DNA of 64,000 nucleotides from Acidobacteriota bacterium (GTDB lineage: Bacteria; Acidobacteriota; Blastocatellia; Pyrinomonadales; Pyrinomonadaceae), in assembly GCA_019639115.1 (NCBI GenBank), contig JAHBSM010000011.1, positions 86,605 to 150,604 on the forward strand, in the 5' to 3' direction. Shown one piece after another: positions 19,098 through 27,600 of the stretch. Position 1 is the first letter of the stretch, and the number at the start of each line of letters is the position of its first letter. The position numbers were made by a program, and so were the translations under genes. A model generated the notes under the pieces. The model made no database searches and was not told the origin of the DNA. It saw only the letters and a program-made list of their open reading frames with translations.

Positions 19098-21902
19098 CTA
19101 TTGTCGCCGTAAAGGCGACTGGCCGATCAACTCCAGGTTCGCAATGTCATCGTCGAGAAAGATCAGGCGCGGAACGAATTGGTAGGTCTTGGACCTTACA
19201 GTGACGGTGTAGCTGACTCCAGTAGCGAGCCCTTCGATAGAGAAATATCCAAATGCTCCGGTTAGTGCCGTCCGCTGAGCGCCGGACGGATCAGTGATGA
19301 TCACGGTTGCGTTGCGCAGTCCGGCTCCTTCAGGGGTCAATACTCTGCCTGAGATGCCGCCTTCGGCAGCGGTCGGTGCCAGATTACCGATCGTCCAATC
19401 CGAGAACGACGTGATCCCGGTCACGGACACCGTGTTTGCCGCAGTATTTAGCGTAAACGGCGTGACCGCTGTTGAGGTTAGGGCGTTCCATCTGTACAGC
19501 TTGTAGCTTGATTCTGTACCCGCGACATCCGAGTCCAGGTAGTTGAATACCAGATTGGTCGTCAACGCGCCTGTGAGCGCAAGGGCCCAATATCTATTTG
19601 CGGATTGGGCAGCATCCATGCCCGTGCGGTTATTGCCTACCGCCGTGACCGAAAGGGTCGAAGGATTTGTCGTCAGTGTCGTAACGTTGGTATTGACCGG
19701 CGAATAGCCGCTTGCGGTCCCAACAGGGAAATCGAAACCGCCGGTCCGGCAGTATTGTTTCGCAACCGAACCTCGTACATACACCGACGGCGAAACACCG
19801 GAGACAGTAGCCTCGCATCCGAGCGTCAGCGTGCTGCTGCCCGTATTCACGGACGTCCCGAGAGTAAGAGCTCCCTCGACGGTCAGGTCGGCGTTCATTG
19901 CGAGTGAGGCTCCTGATTGAACGTCGAGGTTGCAGACGGTCGTCGCGGAGTTGACCGTCATCGTCCGCCCGGCGGGAACTATGCCGCTGACAGACGACGA
20001 CGGAACGCCGTTAGACCAATTGGCCGCCGTATTGAAATCGCCGTTAGTATTGGCCGTAGTGGTGGGGAATCGAAAGCTGACTATCCTCGTTCGCCAGTTG
20101 AAAGTTCCATTGGCCGATAGATATTGGCCGATGTACCAGAAAGTAAGATCGTCCGACGGGTCCACCTGGATCGTAGTGTAATCGCCCCAGCGAGTGAGCG
20201 TACCTGTCTGTGAACCGCTGCCGGCCTGTGCGATCTGTTCGGCCTGCATCGAGTTGATCGCGTCGCACTGAGAACGGCCCGTGATCGCGACCGAAGGATA
20301 TGTGGTCGTTGCCGCATTAACCATCGAGTATCCCATCAGGAGATTGCCGTATTTGTCCGAGGCTATGGAGGCCATCCAGCGATTGCCCGCAGAACCGGGG
20401 TCGTAAGTGCCGTTTTGATAGAGGAAGGGACGCTTCGACGTGTCTGCATCCGATGGGTTCCCAAGCGGATTCCTGATCTCGTACCATCGCACGGCAGCAC
20501 TTCTGGAACCGGCTCCGTCGGGATCGACGGATTGATTGATCACCATGCTTTCGACGCCCCCGCGGTTTCTGAATGAGAGCCTGTACATCATTCGATCTCC
20601 GAGTGTGTCGAGCGTATTTGTCGTGCCGGGTTGTGCGACGCACGTGCCGCCTGAGCCGTTGCACGGCCGGGTCGTCGTCGGCAGCGATAATTCAACATAG
20701 CTGCCCGTCGCCCCGCCCCATCCATCGTTGACGGTGACTGTGCCCGCGGCGAAATCGGGTTTTAACCGGACGTATCTGAGTGCCGGTAAGGTCGATTGGC
20801 GAATAAAGATCCCGCCTCGCGTCGTGTCGGAGGGAAGTGTCGCACCTTCGAGGTCGGCCGGTATGAACGAAGCACCGCCGCCGTAGAATGTGATCGGTGC
20901 ACAGAGGGTCGTCGCCGACGCGTCACCGGCCAGCATTTTTGTCCTGTCAGAAACACAAAGCCCTACGCCCGTATTGGATCCGGCCGGAGTTCCGCCGAAC
21001 ATGTTGTACGACGTATAGTAGCCGTCGTTCCAGATGCCCAGCTTGCCATAGTCGTTGAATCCGCTCGGCGAAGTTGAACTGAATGTAACCGTGTAGCGGT
21101 AATAACTTCCGGTAGGATCGTTGGTCGTCGATATTGCAAAACACTGTAGGTAAGGCGCCGCCGGGTTGCTGCCGCTTACATTGAATGCGAATTGGCTAAG
21201 GATCCATCTGTCCGCCAGGCGATCGTACTGCAAGATCGGATCGCCGCGGTTGGTGGTCGCGCACAGATTACCCAAGCCTGTGAACAACGTATTTCCGTTC
21301 GAAGGTCCCGCTAGAACCGATCCGGTCTTGTTGAAAATCACAAATTGCGAATTGACCCAGGCGATAACGTGATTCGGCCCGACTGCCAGGGTCGTGTCCG
21401 GAGGTGCTCCTGTCATCGAGAAACCTCCGAGGCCGGCTCCGGGACCTTCGAAACTAACGCCTGATATCGGCGCGAACGGCGCGAAGGCCTCGGTCTGGAG
21501 AAGCGAATTCATCGGCTCTGTCCGTGGCCTCGTCGGATATTCTACAAGTTCATAGAGTGGCTCAGTTTGCGATTCCTGTAGCATCCCGTCCTCGGGACGC
21601 AGCTTTGGCACACCGCGTGCGAGAATATCGGAAAGGCGCTCCGACTCACCGTAGAACTGCATCTCAGGCTGAACGGTCTTGCCATTTTGGGCTCGGCGAA
21701 TGCCGGCCGCGCTGTAGATGCCCGGCTGCTTTTTCACTTTCTCGCGGAGTTCGCGAGCCTCATCTTCTTTTCGCGGCGAAGGCTTGCTGTCTTTGCTCGC
21801 ACCTGCGAGTTGTGCAGCCGCTGGCACGGAAAGCAGGATCAAGAAAAAAGCCGTGCCGGCATATTCCAATGCCCGGCGTGACAAGTTTGACTTGGATCTC
21901 AT
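19098..21902 (-). CDS. Large exported protein with C-terminal carboxypeptidase-regulatory-like module
   Basis: 934 residues from ATG 21902; a longer frame from GTG 21950 is rejected because the ATG gives a clean signal peptide (ALEYAGTAFFLILLSVPAAAQ). The middle resembles a propeller-like secreted domain: PPDTTLAVGPNHVIAWVNSQF, DRLADRWILSQFAF, DYGKLGIWNDGYYTSYNMF and RWGDYTTIQVDPSDDLTFWY. A beta-helix-like stretch follows (ANTNGDFNTAANWSNGVP, VCNLDVQSGASLAMN). The last ~80 residues form a Cna-B/CarboxypepD-reg-like module (GGISGRVLTPEGAGLRNATV, TALTGAFGYFSIEGL) that recurs at the C-terminus of the protein at 55083. Probably cell-surface; function unknown. Confidence 0.85.
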   Translation of the reverse strand: MRSKSNLSRRALEYAGTAFFLILLSVPAAAQLAGASKDSKPSPRKEDEARELREKVKKQPGIYSAAGIRRAQNGKTVQPEMQFYGESERLSDILARGVPKLRPEDGMLQESQTEPLYELVEYPTRPRTEPMNSLLQTEAFAPFAPISGVSFEGPGAGLGGFSMTGAPPDTTLAVGPNHVIAWVNSQFVIFNKTGSVLAGPSNGNTLFTGLGNLCATTNRGDPILQYDRLADRWILSQFAFNVSGSNPAAPYLQCFAISTTNDPTGSYYRYTVTFSSTSPSGFNDYGKLGIWNDGYYTSYNMFGGTPAGSNTGVGLCVSDRTKMLAGDASATTLCAPITFYGGGASFIPADLEGATLPSDTTRGGIFIRQSTLPALRYVRLKPDFAAGTVTVNDGWGGATGSYVELSLPTTTRPCNGSGGTCVAQPGTTNTLDTLGDRMMYRLSFRNRGGVESMVINQSVDPDGAGSRSAAVRWYEIRNPLGNPSDADTSKRPFLYQNGTYDPGSAGNRWMASIASDKYGNLLMGYSMVNAATTTYPSVAITGRSQCDAINSMQAEQIAQAGSGSQTGTLTRWGDYTTIQVDPSDDLTFWYIGQYLSANGTFNWRTRIVSFRFPTTTANTNGDFNTAANWSNGVPSSSVSGIVPAGRTMTVNSATTVCNLDVQSGASLAMNADLTVEGALTLGTSVNTGSSTLTLGCEATVSGVSPSVYVRGSVAKQYCRTGGFDFPVGTASGYSPVNTNVTTLTTNPSTLSVTAVGNNRTGMDAAQSANRYWALALTGALTTNLVFNYLDSDVAGTESSYKLYRWNALTSTAVTPFTLNTAANTVSVTGITSFSDWTIGNLAPTAAEGGISGRVLTPEGAGLRNATVIITDPSGAQRTALTGAFGYFSIEGLATGVSYTVTVRSKTYQFVPRLIFLDDDIANLELIGQSPLRRQ

Positions 21903-22011
21903 GGTTTGCTCTGGATCGGCTTTGCCGAAAATAGAACGTGGGCGAGGCACGGCGTCGGAGGCCGCAGATTTGCTTGATGATAGCGCGTACCGAGATGCCG
22001 AGACAACTATT

Positions 22012-23052
22012 TTATCTCGTAGATGAGGGCATATGTGCTACCTCATTGGGACGCGAGCGCACCATCATCGACCTGACCGCTGACGGAGCTAAGGCTAGTC
22101 CAGCGAGGATCGCCGCTATCTTTGCTTTGTGAATGAAGGGAAGTCCGAGTTGAAATGCTGCCGCCAAAGCCGTTTGAAACCTTTCGCGTGCGATCTTCCA
22201 TTCGTTCCTGTAGATCGCGACGCGGCCTTCGGCCCGAGCAAGCGCAGCTTCTTCCATCGCGATATTTCTCGCAACAGTGGCCAGTTCGTCGGCGTTAAAG
22301 GGAAGTCTTTCGCGAAGGTGGACCCAGACATCCCGGCATCGGGCAATCCGCTGAAGAGTGTCGCCGGTTCCGCTGCCCGGGCGAAGCCTGAACTTGAAAA
22401 GCAATTTTCTAAGGTAGCCGAACTTCGCGCCTGCGAACATCAACCGCATATAGAGATCAAAGTCCTCACTTCGATGCACGGCTTTATCAAACCCGCCGGA
22501 TCGGCGAAATATCTCCGCGGACACGATCGTGCCGGAAGGAAGAATGTGGCATTCACCGCGGATCAATTGATCTCGGGAAACGTCGGGCCCCGCAGGATTC
22601 GCCGAGAGGAAATTTGGGTGATCCACGACCGGCAGGCCGAATGCCTCGGCGTCCGTGTAGGCAAGGTCGTATCCGCCGGAATTCTTGAATTCGAGCAGTT
22701 CCGTAAGGAATCGCGGGTGCCATACGTCATCAGCGTCGAGAAAGGCCAGATTGTCGGCACGAGCGTGCTCGGCGCCCAGATTTCGGGTCGGGCAAACCCC
22801 GTCGTTACTGACTTTGTCGATGAATATGATGTCATTCTTCCATGGCTCGATCGCAATTCGCAGAGCGTCCGAATCGTCCGGATCGTCATTGAGGACGATG
22901 ACCTCCACGTCCTCGAAGTCCTGGCTGAAGACCGATCCGAGCGTCTCGGCAACAAGACCCGACGACCGGTAGCATGGAATAATGATACTGACCGCAGGGC
23001 TTCGGTCGGTAACGTTTGAGCCGATCTCGATGCTTTTGATCAGGGAACTCAT
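22012..23052 (-). CDS. Family 2 glycosyltransferase
   Basis: 346 residues. GT-A fold nucleotide-sugar binding start (AVSIIIPCYRSSGLVAETL) and the metal-binding DxD-type motif AFLDADDVWHP (residues 103-112), then a region with HRSEDFDLYMRLMFAGAKFGYL typical of the acceptor side. The C-terminal helical part (ATVARNIAMEEAALARAEGRVAIYRNEW) is followed by a weak hydrophobic segment. It transfers a sugar from a nucleotide donor to an unknown glycan. Start lies 6 bases after the ruvB stop on the same strand, so it is likely in the ruv transcript without an obvious functional link. Confidence 0.9.
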   Translation of the reverse strand: MSSLIKSIEIGSNVTDRSPAVSIIIPCYRSSGLVAETLGSVFSQDFEDVEVIVLNDDPDDSDALRIAIEPWKNDIIFIDKVSNDGVCPTRNLGAEHARADNLAFLDADDVWHPRFLTELLEFKNSGGYDLAYTDAEAFGLPVVDHPNFLSANPAGPDVSRDQLIRGECHILPSGTIVSAEIFRRSGGFDKAVHRSEDFDLYMRLMFAGAKFGYLRKLLFKFRLRPGSGTGDTLQRIARCRDVWVHLRERLPFNADELATVARNIAMEEAALARAEGRVAIYRNEWKIARERFQTALAAAFQLGLPFIHKAKIAAILAGLALAPSAVRSMMVRSRPNEVAHMPSSTR

Positions 23053-23058
23053 CGACCT

Positions 23059-24099
23059 TTAGTTGAAAAGGCTGGGCTCCGACGGAGCCGCCATCAGCGA
23101 TTCTAGGCCGAAATGTTGATAAGCAAGGCGGGTCGCCATCCGGCCGCGTGGGGTGCGATTCAAAAATCCGATCTGAAGCAGATATGGCTCGATCATTTCT
23201 TCGATCGAGTCCTTTTCTTCGTGGATCGCTGCCGACAGCGTACCAAGCCCTACCGGCCCGCCATCGAATTTTTCGATTATCGTTCTCAGAAGTTTCGCGT
23301 CCATCTCATCGAGCCCGAAACAATCAACCTCCATCCGATCCAAAGCGTTGGCGGCGATCGACTCGTTTATGCTGCCTTCGTGGTCAACTTCTGCAAAATC
23401 GCGCACCCGGCGAAGCAAACGATTCACGATCCTCGGAGTGCCGCGACCCCTGCGAGCTATCTCGTAGGCGCCCGAACCATTGATCTCGACATCGAGAATG
23501 CCTGCCGATCGCGTGCATATCGTACAAAGGTCGTCCACGGAATAGAAATCCAGGTTGAATATGATACCGAACCGGCCTCGAAGCGGCGCAGTTATCAAGC
23601 CCGGACGAGTCGTAGCTCCGACCAGCGTGAATTTAGGTAGATCGAGCTTGATAGAACGTGCCGCGGCCCCCTGGCCGATCATCAGATCGAGGCTGTAATC
23701 CTCCATCGCAGGATACAGGATCTCTTCGATCGCGGGATTGAGGCGATGGATCTCGTCGATGAAGAGTACGTCACCTTCTTCAAGGCCGGTAAGGATGGCC
23801 GCGAGGTCACCGGCTTTCTCGATGACGGGGCCCGATGTTGCCTTGATCGTCGAGCCCATCTCAGACGCGACGATGTTGGAGAGTGTTGTCTTGCCGACAC
23901 CCGGCGGGCCGGTCAACAAGATATGGTCGAGAGCTTCGCGGCGTCTGAGAGCGGCCTTCATAAATACGCGAAGGTTCTCTTTGACCTTTTTCTGTCCGAT
24001 GTATTCTTCCAGCCTAGCCGGGCGCAATGTTGCCTCGAACCGGCTTTCTTCCGGTGTGAGGTTCTCGTTGCGAATGCTGGCCGCTGCTGGATCCGTCAT
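23059..24099 (-). CDS. ruvB: Holliday junction branch migration helicase RuvB
   Basis: ATP-driven hexameric motor that, with RuvA, moves Holliday junctions during recombination and repair. 346 residues. Walker A GPPGVGKT at residues 64-71, Walker [12 protein letters not shown], sensor region [21 protein letters not shown] with the arginine finger, and the C-terminal winged helix ending [20 protein letters not shown]. Starts 29 bases downstream of the CPBP gene stop on the same strand. No ruvC nearby; no LexA box was looked for systematically. Confidence 0.97.
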   Translation of the reverse strand: MTDPAAASIRNENLTPEESRFEATLRPARLEEYIGQKKVKENLRVFMKAALRRREALDHILLTGPPGVGKTTLSNIVASEMGSTIKATSGPVIEKAGDLAAILTGLEEGDVLFIDEIHRLNPAIEEILYPAMEDYSLDLMIGQGAAARSIKLDLPKFTLVGATTRPGLITAPLRGRFGIIFNLDFYSVDDLCTICTRSAGILDVEINGSGAYEIARRGRGTPRIVNRLLRRVRDFAEVDHEGSINESIAANALDRMEVDCFGLDEMDAKLLRTIIEKFDGGPVGLGTLSAAIHEEKDSIEEMIEPYLLQIGFLNRTPRGRMATRLAYQHFGLESLMAAPSEPSLFN

Positions 24100-24128
24100 T
24101 TACAAAGCTCTGCCGTGAAATTCGACAG

Positions 24129-24890
24129 CTAAGGAATCAACCCCTTATTATACAACGCCAAAATGTCCATCGAAAAAGCTACGGCGCAATGGAGCACTAA
24201 TCCGAGCCAAATGGTGCCGTTGCGATAGCTGATCCAGCCCAGAAACACGCCCGCCGCGATCGCAGCGAAAGCCTCGGGCATCGGTTTCTGAAAATGGATC
24301 ATCGCGTATGGGACCGTCATTGCCAATATAGAGTACGCACCGAGCGCGGGCCGAGTGCTGTGAACCATGAACCCGCGGAAAAAGAACTCGAGGCCGAAGA
24401 ACTGCAAGAAGTAAACCGATTCCCATATCAGAAGCGATCGCGATAGATACGGTGTGCCGTCATAGATATGCAGGAACGGATATTTCCCCGAGAAGCCCGC
24501 TGTCAGCGACATCAGATAAATGAGCGGCAGCATTATCGCGAGACAGATGATCAAGAGCCTGCCGAAACCCGGCTCGATACGATGCGCAAGGCCTATCTCA
24601 CTCAATTTTCTGCGTTGGATCAGGCAGACCCAGGCGGCAGGCAGCACGAAATAGAAGAACAGTGAGACACCGACCCACCAGCACAACAGCGGTAGATTGC
24701 TGGCACGCGACGAGGCTAGCTCGTCTGCTGCGGCCGGATCGACAAAGAACGAAGCGGCGAGCCGAAAGTATTCCGGTTCCTTGAGATAGGAAATGCAAGT
24801 AAGCCCGGCGGCCGCATAGAGCAGGGCAAATGCGGCTCTGCCGTCAAGACCCGACAGGTCATCACGAATATGTCGGATTATTTCGATCAT
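24129..24890 (-). CDS. CPBP-family membrane protein (Abi-like), atypical active site
   Basis: 253 residues, with around seven hydrophobic helices. CPBP intramembrane proteases carry EExxxR, FxxxH and HxxxD/N motifs. Here the first reads LEFFFR (Glu168 and Arg172, first Glu replaced by Leu), the second MIHFQKP and the third LHCAVAFSMD. The second histidine and final Asp are kept. So the catalytic set is mostly present but the first glutamate is not. Protease activity is uncertain. It lies between ruvA and ruvB on the same strand with 30-40 base gaps, an unusual interruption of the ruvAB pair. Confidence 0.83.
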   Translation of the reverse strand: MIEIIRHIRDDLSGLDGRAAFALLYAAAGLTCISYLKEPEYFRLAASFFVDPAAADELASSRASNLPLLCWWVGVSLFFYFVLPAAWVCLIQRRKLSEIGLAHRIEPGFGRLLIICLAIMLPLIYLMSLTAGFSGKYPFLHIYDGTPYLSRSLLIWESVYFLQFFGLEFFFRGFMVHSTRPALGAYSILAMTVPYAMIHFQKPMPEAFAAIAAGVFLGWISYRNGTIWLGLVLHCAVAFSMDILALYNKGLIP

Positions 24891-24927
24891 TCCTCGGCGT
24901 TACCTGAGCAGCCAAACATAGCGGAGG

Positions 24928-25536
24928 TCAACGTGCAAGCCGCTGAAGAGCATCACGAAGCAGCTTCTGGACCGACGAAGCATCCGATCCCTTCGCGGCG
25001 TCCTTGAGTGCGTTCTCGGCCGCGGCCTTCTGATAACCCAGATTCAGGAGCGCCGAGAGTGCGTCCTCATAGACCGAGCCGGACGAACCTGATCCGTCGC
25101 GGCCGGCGGGGTCTGAGACCGCGGCCGCTGACATTTCGCCGATCTTGTCGCGCAGCTCGATGATAGTGCGTTCGGCAGTTTTTTGTCCGACCCCGGGCAC
25201 GGCTTTGATGCGGGCGGCGTTCCCGGTCCTTACCGCCGCGATGAACTCTTCGCCGGTCATTCCGGAAAGGATCGTGATCCCGAGCTTTGGACCAATGCCC
25301 TGGACACCGATCAGTTTTACGAACAATTCCCGGTCTGCGGCTGATGTAAAGCCAAATAACTGGATCGCGTCCTCTCTAACGTGAGTGTAGATACGGAGAG
25401 CCGTTTCGCTGCCCACCTCGCCGAGATCGTAGAACGTCGAAAGCGGAATATGTATCTCATAGCCGACACCGCCGACGTCTATGACCGCTATGCCGGGCGA
25501 CTTTTCGAGTAATTTTCCTGAAAGATATGCGATCAT
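24928..25536 (-). CDS. ruvA: Holliday junction branch migration protein RuvA
   Basis: Tetrameric junction-binding partner of RuvB. 202 residues with the expected three parts: an OB-fold N-terminus (MIAYLSGKLLEKSPGIAVIDVGGVGYEI), two helix-hairpin-helix motifs (IGVQGIGPKLGITIL and AVPGVGQKTAERTI), a flexible Ser/Gly linker (about residues 140-155) and the RuvB-binding C-terminal domain (DALSALLNLGYQKAAAENAL). Start ATG at 25536. First gene of the cluster ruvA-CPBP-ruvB-glycosyltransferase on the minus strand. Confidence 0.97.
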   Translation of the reverse strand: MIAYLSGKLLEKSPGIAVIDVGGVGYEIHIPLSTFYDLGEVGSETALRIYTHVREDAIQLFGFTSAADRELFVKLIGVQGIGPKLGITILSGMTGEEFIAAVRTGNAARIKAVPGVGQKTAERTIIELRDKIGEMSAAAVSDPAGRDGSGSSGSVYEDALSALLNLGYQKAAAENALKDAAKGSDASSVQKLLRDALQRLAR

Positions 25537-25730
25537 CGAGGCGACTCAGGTGAATCCGAATTTTAACCCGTGTCGGCGGGCAACGCTAATCCCGTTCGCT
25601 CGAATCTTAACGAATGCAGTAGATCGCACGGTTGGCGTTTCATTAGCGGGGTCAGTCAAGGTATCATACTCATTTGAAACCGATCACGGTGATCTGACGT
25701 AAAGATAAATAGAGTAGTTGAGGTTTTTTC

Positions 25731-26069
25731 ATGCGAGGCGGAGCATTTATAAAGAGGTTTTTTCCATTCGTATTCACGTTCGTGATCGGCATCCTCGTCA
25801 CGAGTTTGTTCGTCAATATTTCGATGCCACGGTTCGGCCGCGGTGACCGATGCGAGCGAAAGCGCGAAAGCGCACGCGCCCTGGCGGAATACTCAAGGCT
25901 CATTGACGAGAACGAGCGGCTCAGAGCTGAGAACGAACAGCTTCGCACCGAACGGATGCGAGTTGAGGCTGTCCCGGGCTTGACACTATCTGATACGCCC
26001 GGAGCCGTCCCTCCTCCGCCGGCTCCCGTAGTCCCCGTTCGGCCTTCAGCATTACGGCACGGCCGCTAA
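25731..26069 (+). CDS. Small membrane-anchored coiled-coil protein, unknown
   Basis: 112 residues. The N-terminal signal anchor (FFPFVFTFVIGILVTSLFV, about residues 10-28) is followed by a charged coiled coil rich in Glu/Arg heptads (SRLIDENERLRAENEQLRTE) and a Pro-rich tail (GAVPPPPAPVVPVRP). GAGG lies 7 bases before the ATG at 25731. Placed just before the BMC locus on the same strand, but a 73-base gap with a large inverted repeat separates it from the aldolase, so membership in that operon is uncertain. No enzyme motif. Confidence 0.75.
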   Translation: MRGGAFIKRFFPFVFTFVIGILVTSLFVNISMPRFGRGDRCERKRESARALAEYSRLIDENERLRAENEQLRTERMRVEAVPGLTLSDTPGAVPPPPAPVVPVRPSALRHGR

Positions 26070-26084
26070 CAGAATTCAAACTCA

Positions 26085-26137
26085 AGAGGTCCGCAGGTTA
26101 CCTTCGCTCGATGCGATATGGTAATCTGGGGACCTCT
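26085..26137 (+). promoter_or_regulatory. Long imperfect inverted repeat just before the aldolase start
   Basis: Left arm 26085-26102 and right arm 26120-26137 match at 16 of 18 positions around a 17-base loop. The right arm contains GGGGA, the only plausible ribosome binding site for the ATG at 26143, five bases after the repeat. As RNA it would form a stem covering that site; as DNA it could be an operator. No U-tract follows, so it is not a standard terminator. Confidence 0.55.
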
Positions 26138-26142
26138 CGTTT

Positions 26143-26940
26143 ATGGACGAATCAAAAGCCCGGAAGCTAATCGTCGAGATCGGTAAGCTGCTCTATGATC
26201 GCAGCTATGTCGTGTCGTCCGACGGCAACGTAAGCATTCGGCTCAGCGAGAATACGGTGCTGGCAACGCCGACGATGACCTGCAAAGGGCGTATGACCGA
26301 GGACTGTCTTGCGCTTACAGATATGGACGGCAAGCCGCTGTCTGACAAACGCGCCTCGTCAGAGCTGGCGATGCATCTTCTCATATACAAGATGCGCCCT
26401 GATGTCCGAGCGGTCTGCCACGCTCATCCGCCGCATGGTACGGCCTTTGCCGTCGCCGGGCTCGCGATCGATAAGCCGATACTGAGCGAAGTGATCTTGA
26501 CGCTAGGCTGTGTGCCGCTCACGGGTTACGGGACGCCTTCTACAAACGAGCTGACCGAAGCAATGAAGCCATTCATCAAGGATCATAATGCGCTCCTTAT
26601 GGCTAACCACGGAGCGGTGGCTTACGGCGACGACCTCTGGCAGGCATTCGACCGGCTCGAGACGCTTGAGCATACGGCAAAGATAGCGATACTGGCTCGT
26701 ACGCTGGGCGGAGCGAATGACCTGCCGCCCGACGCGATACGCAAGCTCATAGATATAAGGGAAAAGGCCGGTTACCTCAGAGAGAATGCTCGCTGCCAGT
26801 CGTGCGGATATCTGCATGATCTCGGGATATCGTGCGAGACGAACGGAAGCGCCTCTTTGGACACAACCGATGGACAACGGGTATCGCTTTCGCGAGACGA
26901 ACTCATCGAGCTTTTGAGTAAAGCGGCCAACTTAAGTTAA
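26143..26940 (+). CDS. Class II aldolase (fuculose-1-phosphate aldolase-like), BMC-associated
   Basis: 265 residues. Class II aldolase/adducin fold with a full zinc site: Glu74, His93 and His95 (CHAHPPH) and His156 (MANHGAVAYG), matching E. coli FucA positions 73, 92, 94 and 155. It would retro-aldol cleave a sugar 1-phosphate (fuculose or rhamnulose type) to dihydroxyacetone phosphate and lactaldehyde. A ~50-residue C-terminal extension carries Cys218, Cys221 and Cys231 and ends in an amphipathic helix SRDELIELLSKAANLS, which looks like an encapsulation peptide. Directly upstream of BMC shell genes on the same strand. Substrate and targeting are inference. Confidence 0.9.
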   Translation: MDESKARKLIVEIGKLLYDRSYVVSSDGNVSIRLSENTVLATPTMTCKGRMTEDCLALTDMDGKPLSDKRASSELAMHLLIYKMRPDVRAVCHAHPPHGTAFAVAGLAIDKPILSEVILTLGCVPLTGYGTPSTNELTEAMKPFIKDHNALLMANHGAVAYGDDLWQAFDRLETLEHTAKIAILARTLGGANDLPPDAIRKLIDIREKAGYLRENARCQSCGYLHDLGISCETNGSASLDTTDGQRVSLSRDELIELLSKAANLS

Positions 26941-26982
26941 ACTTGTCAGGCGTTCAAATTGAAACCCCAGGAGCTGAACTAA

Positions 26983-27261
26983 ATGCAAGAAGCATTAGGA
27001 ATGGTTGAGACAAAAGGCCTCGTGGCTACGATCGAGGCTGCCGACGCTATGGTAAAGGCGGCCAACGTCCAGCTTGTCGGTTATGAGAAGATCGGGGCCG
27101 GATTCGTAACGGCAATAGTCCGCGGCGATGTGGCTGCGGTCAAAGCGGCAACCGACGCCGGTGCCGCAGCGGCGCGTCGGGTCGGAGAGCTCGTAAGTGT
27201 CCACGTTATTCCTCGTCCGCACTCCAGCGTAGATGAGACGCTGCCTGTTGTCAGAAAATAA
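26983..27261 (+). CDS. BMC-H hexameric shell protein (EutM/PduA-like)
   Basis: Forms hexameric tiles of a bacterial microcompartment facet. 92 residues, one BMC domain: [20 protein letters not shown], then [20 protein letters not shown], then [17 protein letters not shown] and [17 protein letters not shown], very close to EutM/PduA. The pore loop reads KIGAG where PduA has KIGSG, giving a small-residue pore. It is the only BMC-H gene seen in the window. It starts 42 bases after the aldolase; a GGAG ribosome binding site is at 26970. A hairpin follows before the vertex-protein genes. Confidence 0.96.
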   Translation: MQEALGMVETKGLVATIEAADAMVKAANVQLVGYEKIGAGFVTAIVRGDVAAVKAATDAGAAAARRVGELVSVHVIPRPHSSVDETLPVVRK

Positions 27262-27269
27262 GGCTGTTC

Positions 27270-27308
27270 GGGCGGCCAAGTTACGCCATTTGGCCCTTTT
27301 GGCCGTCC
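27270..27308 (+). promoter_or_regulatory. Hairpin(s) between BMC-H and BMC-P genes, possible attenuator
   Basis: GGCCAA at 27274-27279 can pair with TTGGCC at 27290-27295, followed by CTTTT; alternatively GGGCGGCCAA (27270-27279) can pair 9 of 10 with TTGGCCGTCC (27299-27308). The first form looks like a weak intrinsic terminator and the second would replace it. A partial stop here would make more BMC-H than BMC-P, as shell stoichiometry needs. Confidence 0.45.
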
Positions 27309-27330
27309 AAATGCAGTTCACCAGTGCACG

Positions 27331-27600
27331 ATGATCATCGCCCGCATACTTGGCACCGTCGTTTCCACCCAAAAGGACGAACGCCTCCACGGAAAAAAAT
27401 TGCTGATCGTGAAGCCGATCGACCTTGACGGCTCAGATCAGAGCGGATATGTGGTCGCTGTCGATACGGTCGGCGCCGGATATCATGAGAAAGTGATCGT
27501 TGTCGGCGGATCCTCGGCACGTATGGCTGAAGGAAACAAGGATTGCCCTGTGGATTCTGCCATCATTGGTGTCATCGATGAGATAGACCTAACCTCCTGA
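27331..27600 (+). CDS. BMC-P pentameric vertex protein 1 (EutN/CcmL family)
   Basis: 89 residues, OB-like EutN/CcmL fold: MIIARILGTVVSTQKDERLHGKKLLIVKPID, GYVVAVDTVGAGYHEKVIVVGGSSAR and the closing PVDSAIIGVIDEIDL. Pentamers cap the vertices of microcompartment shells. GSSAR is the classic conserved turn, so this is the most canonical of the three vertex paralogs here. Its stop codon overlaps the next start (TGATG). Expected in few copies per shell relative to BMC-H. Confidence 0.95.
   Translation: MIIARILGTVVSTQKDERLHGKKLLIVKPIDLDGSDQSGYVVAVDTVGAGYHEKVIVVGGSSARMAEGNKDCPVDSAIIGVIDEIDLTS

Noticed and set aside
22129..23019. 296-residue plus-strand frame opposite the glycosyltransferase
   Set aside because: It is the antisense of a clear GT2 gene and shows no family features.
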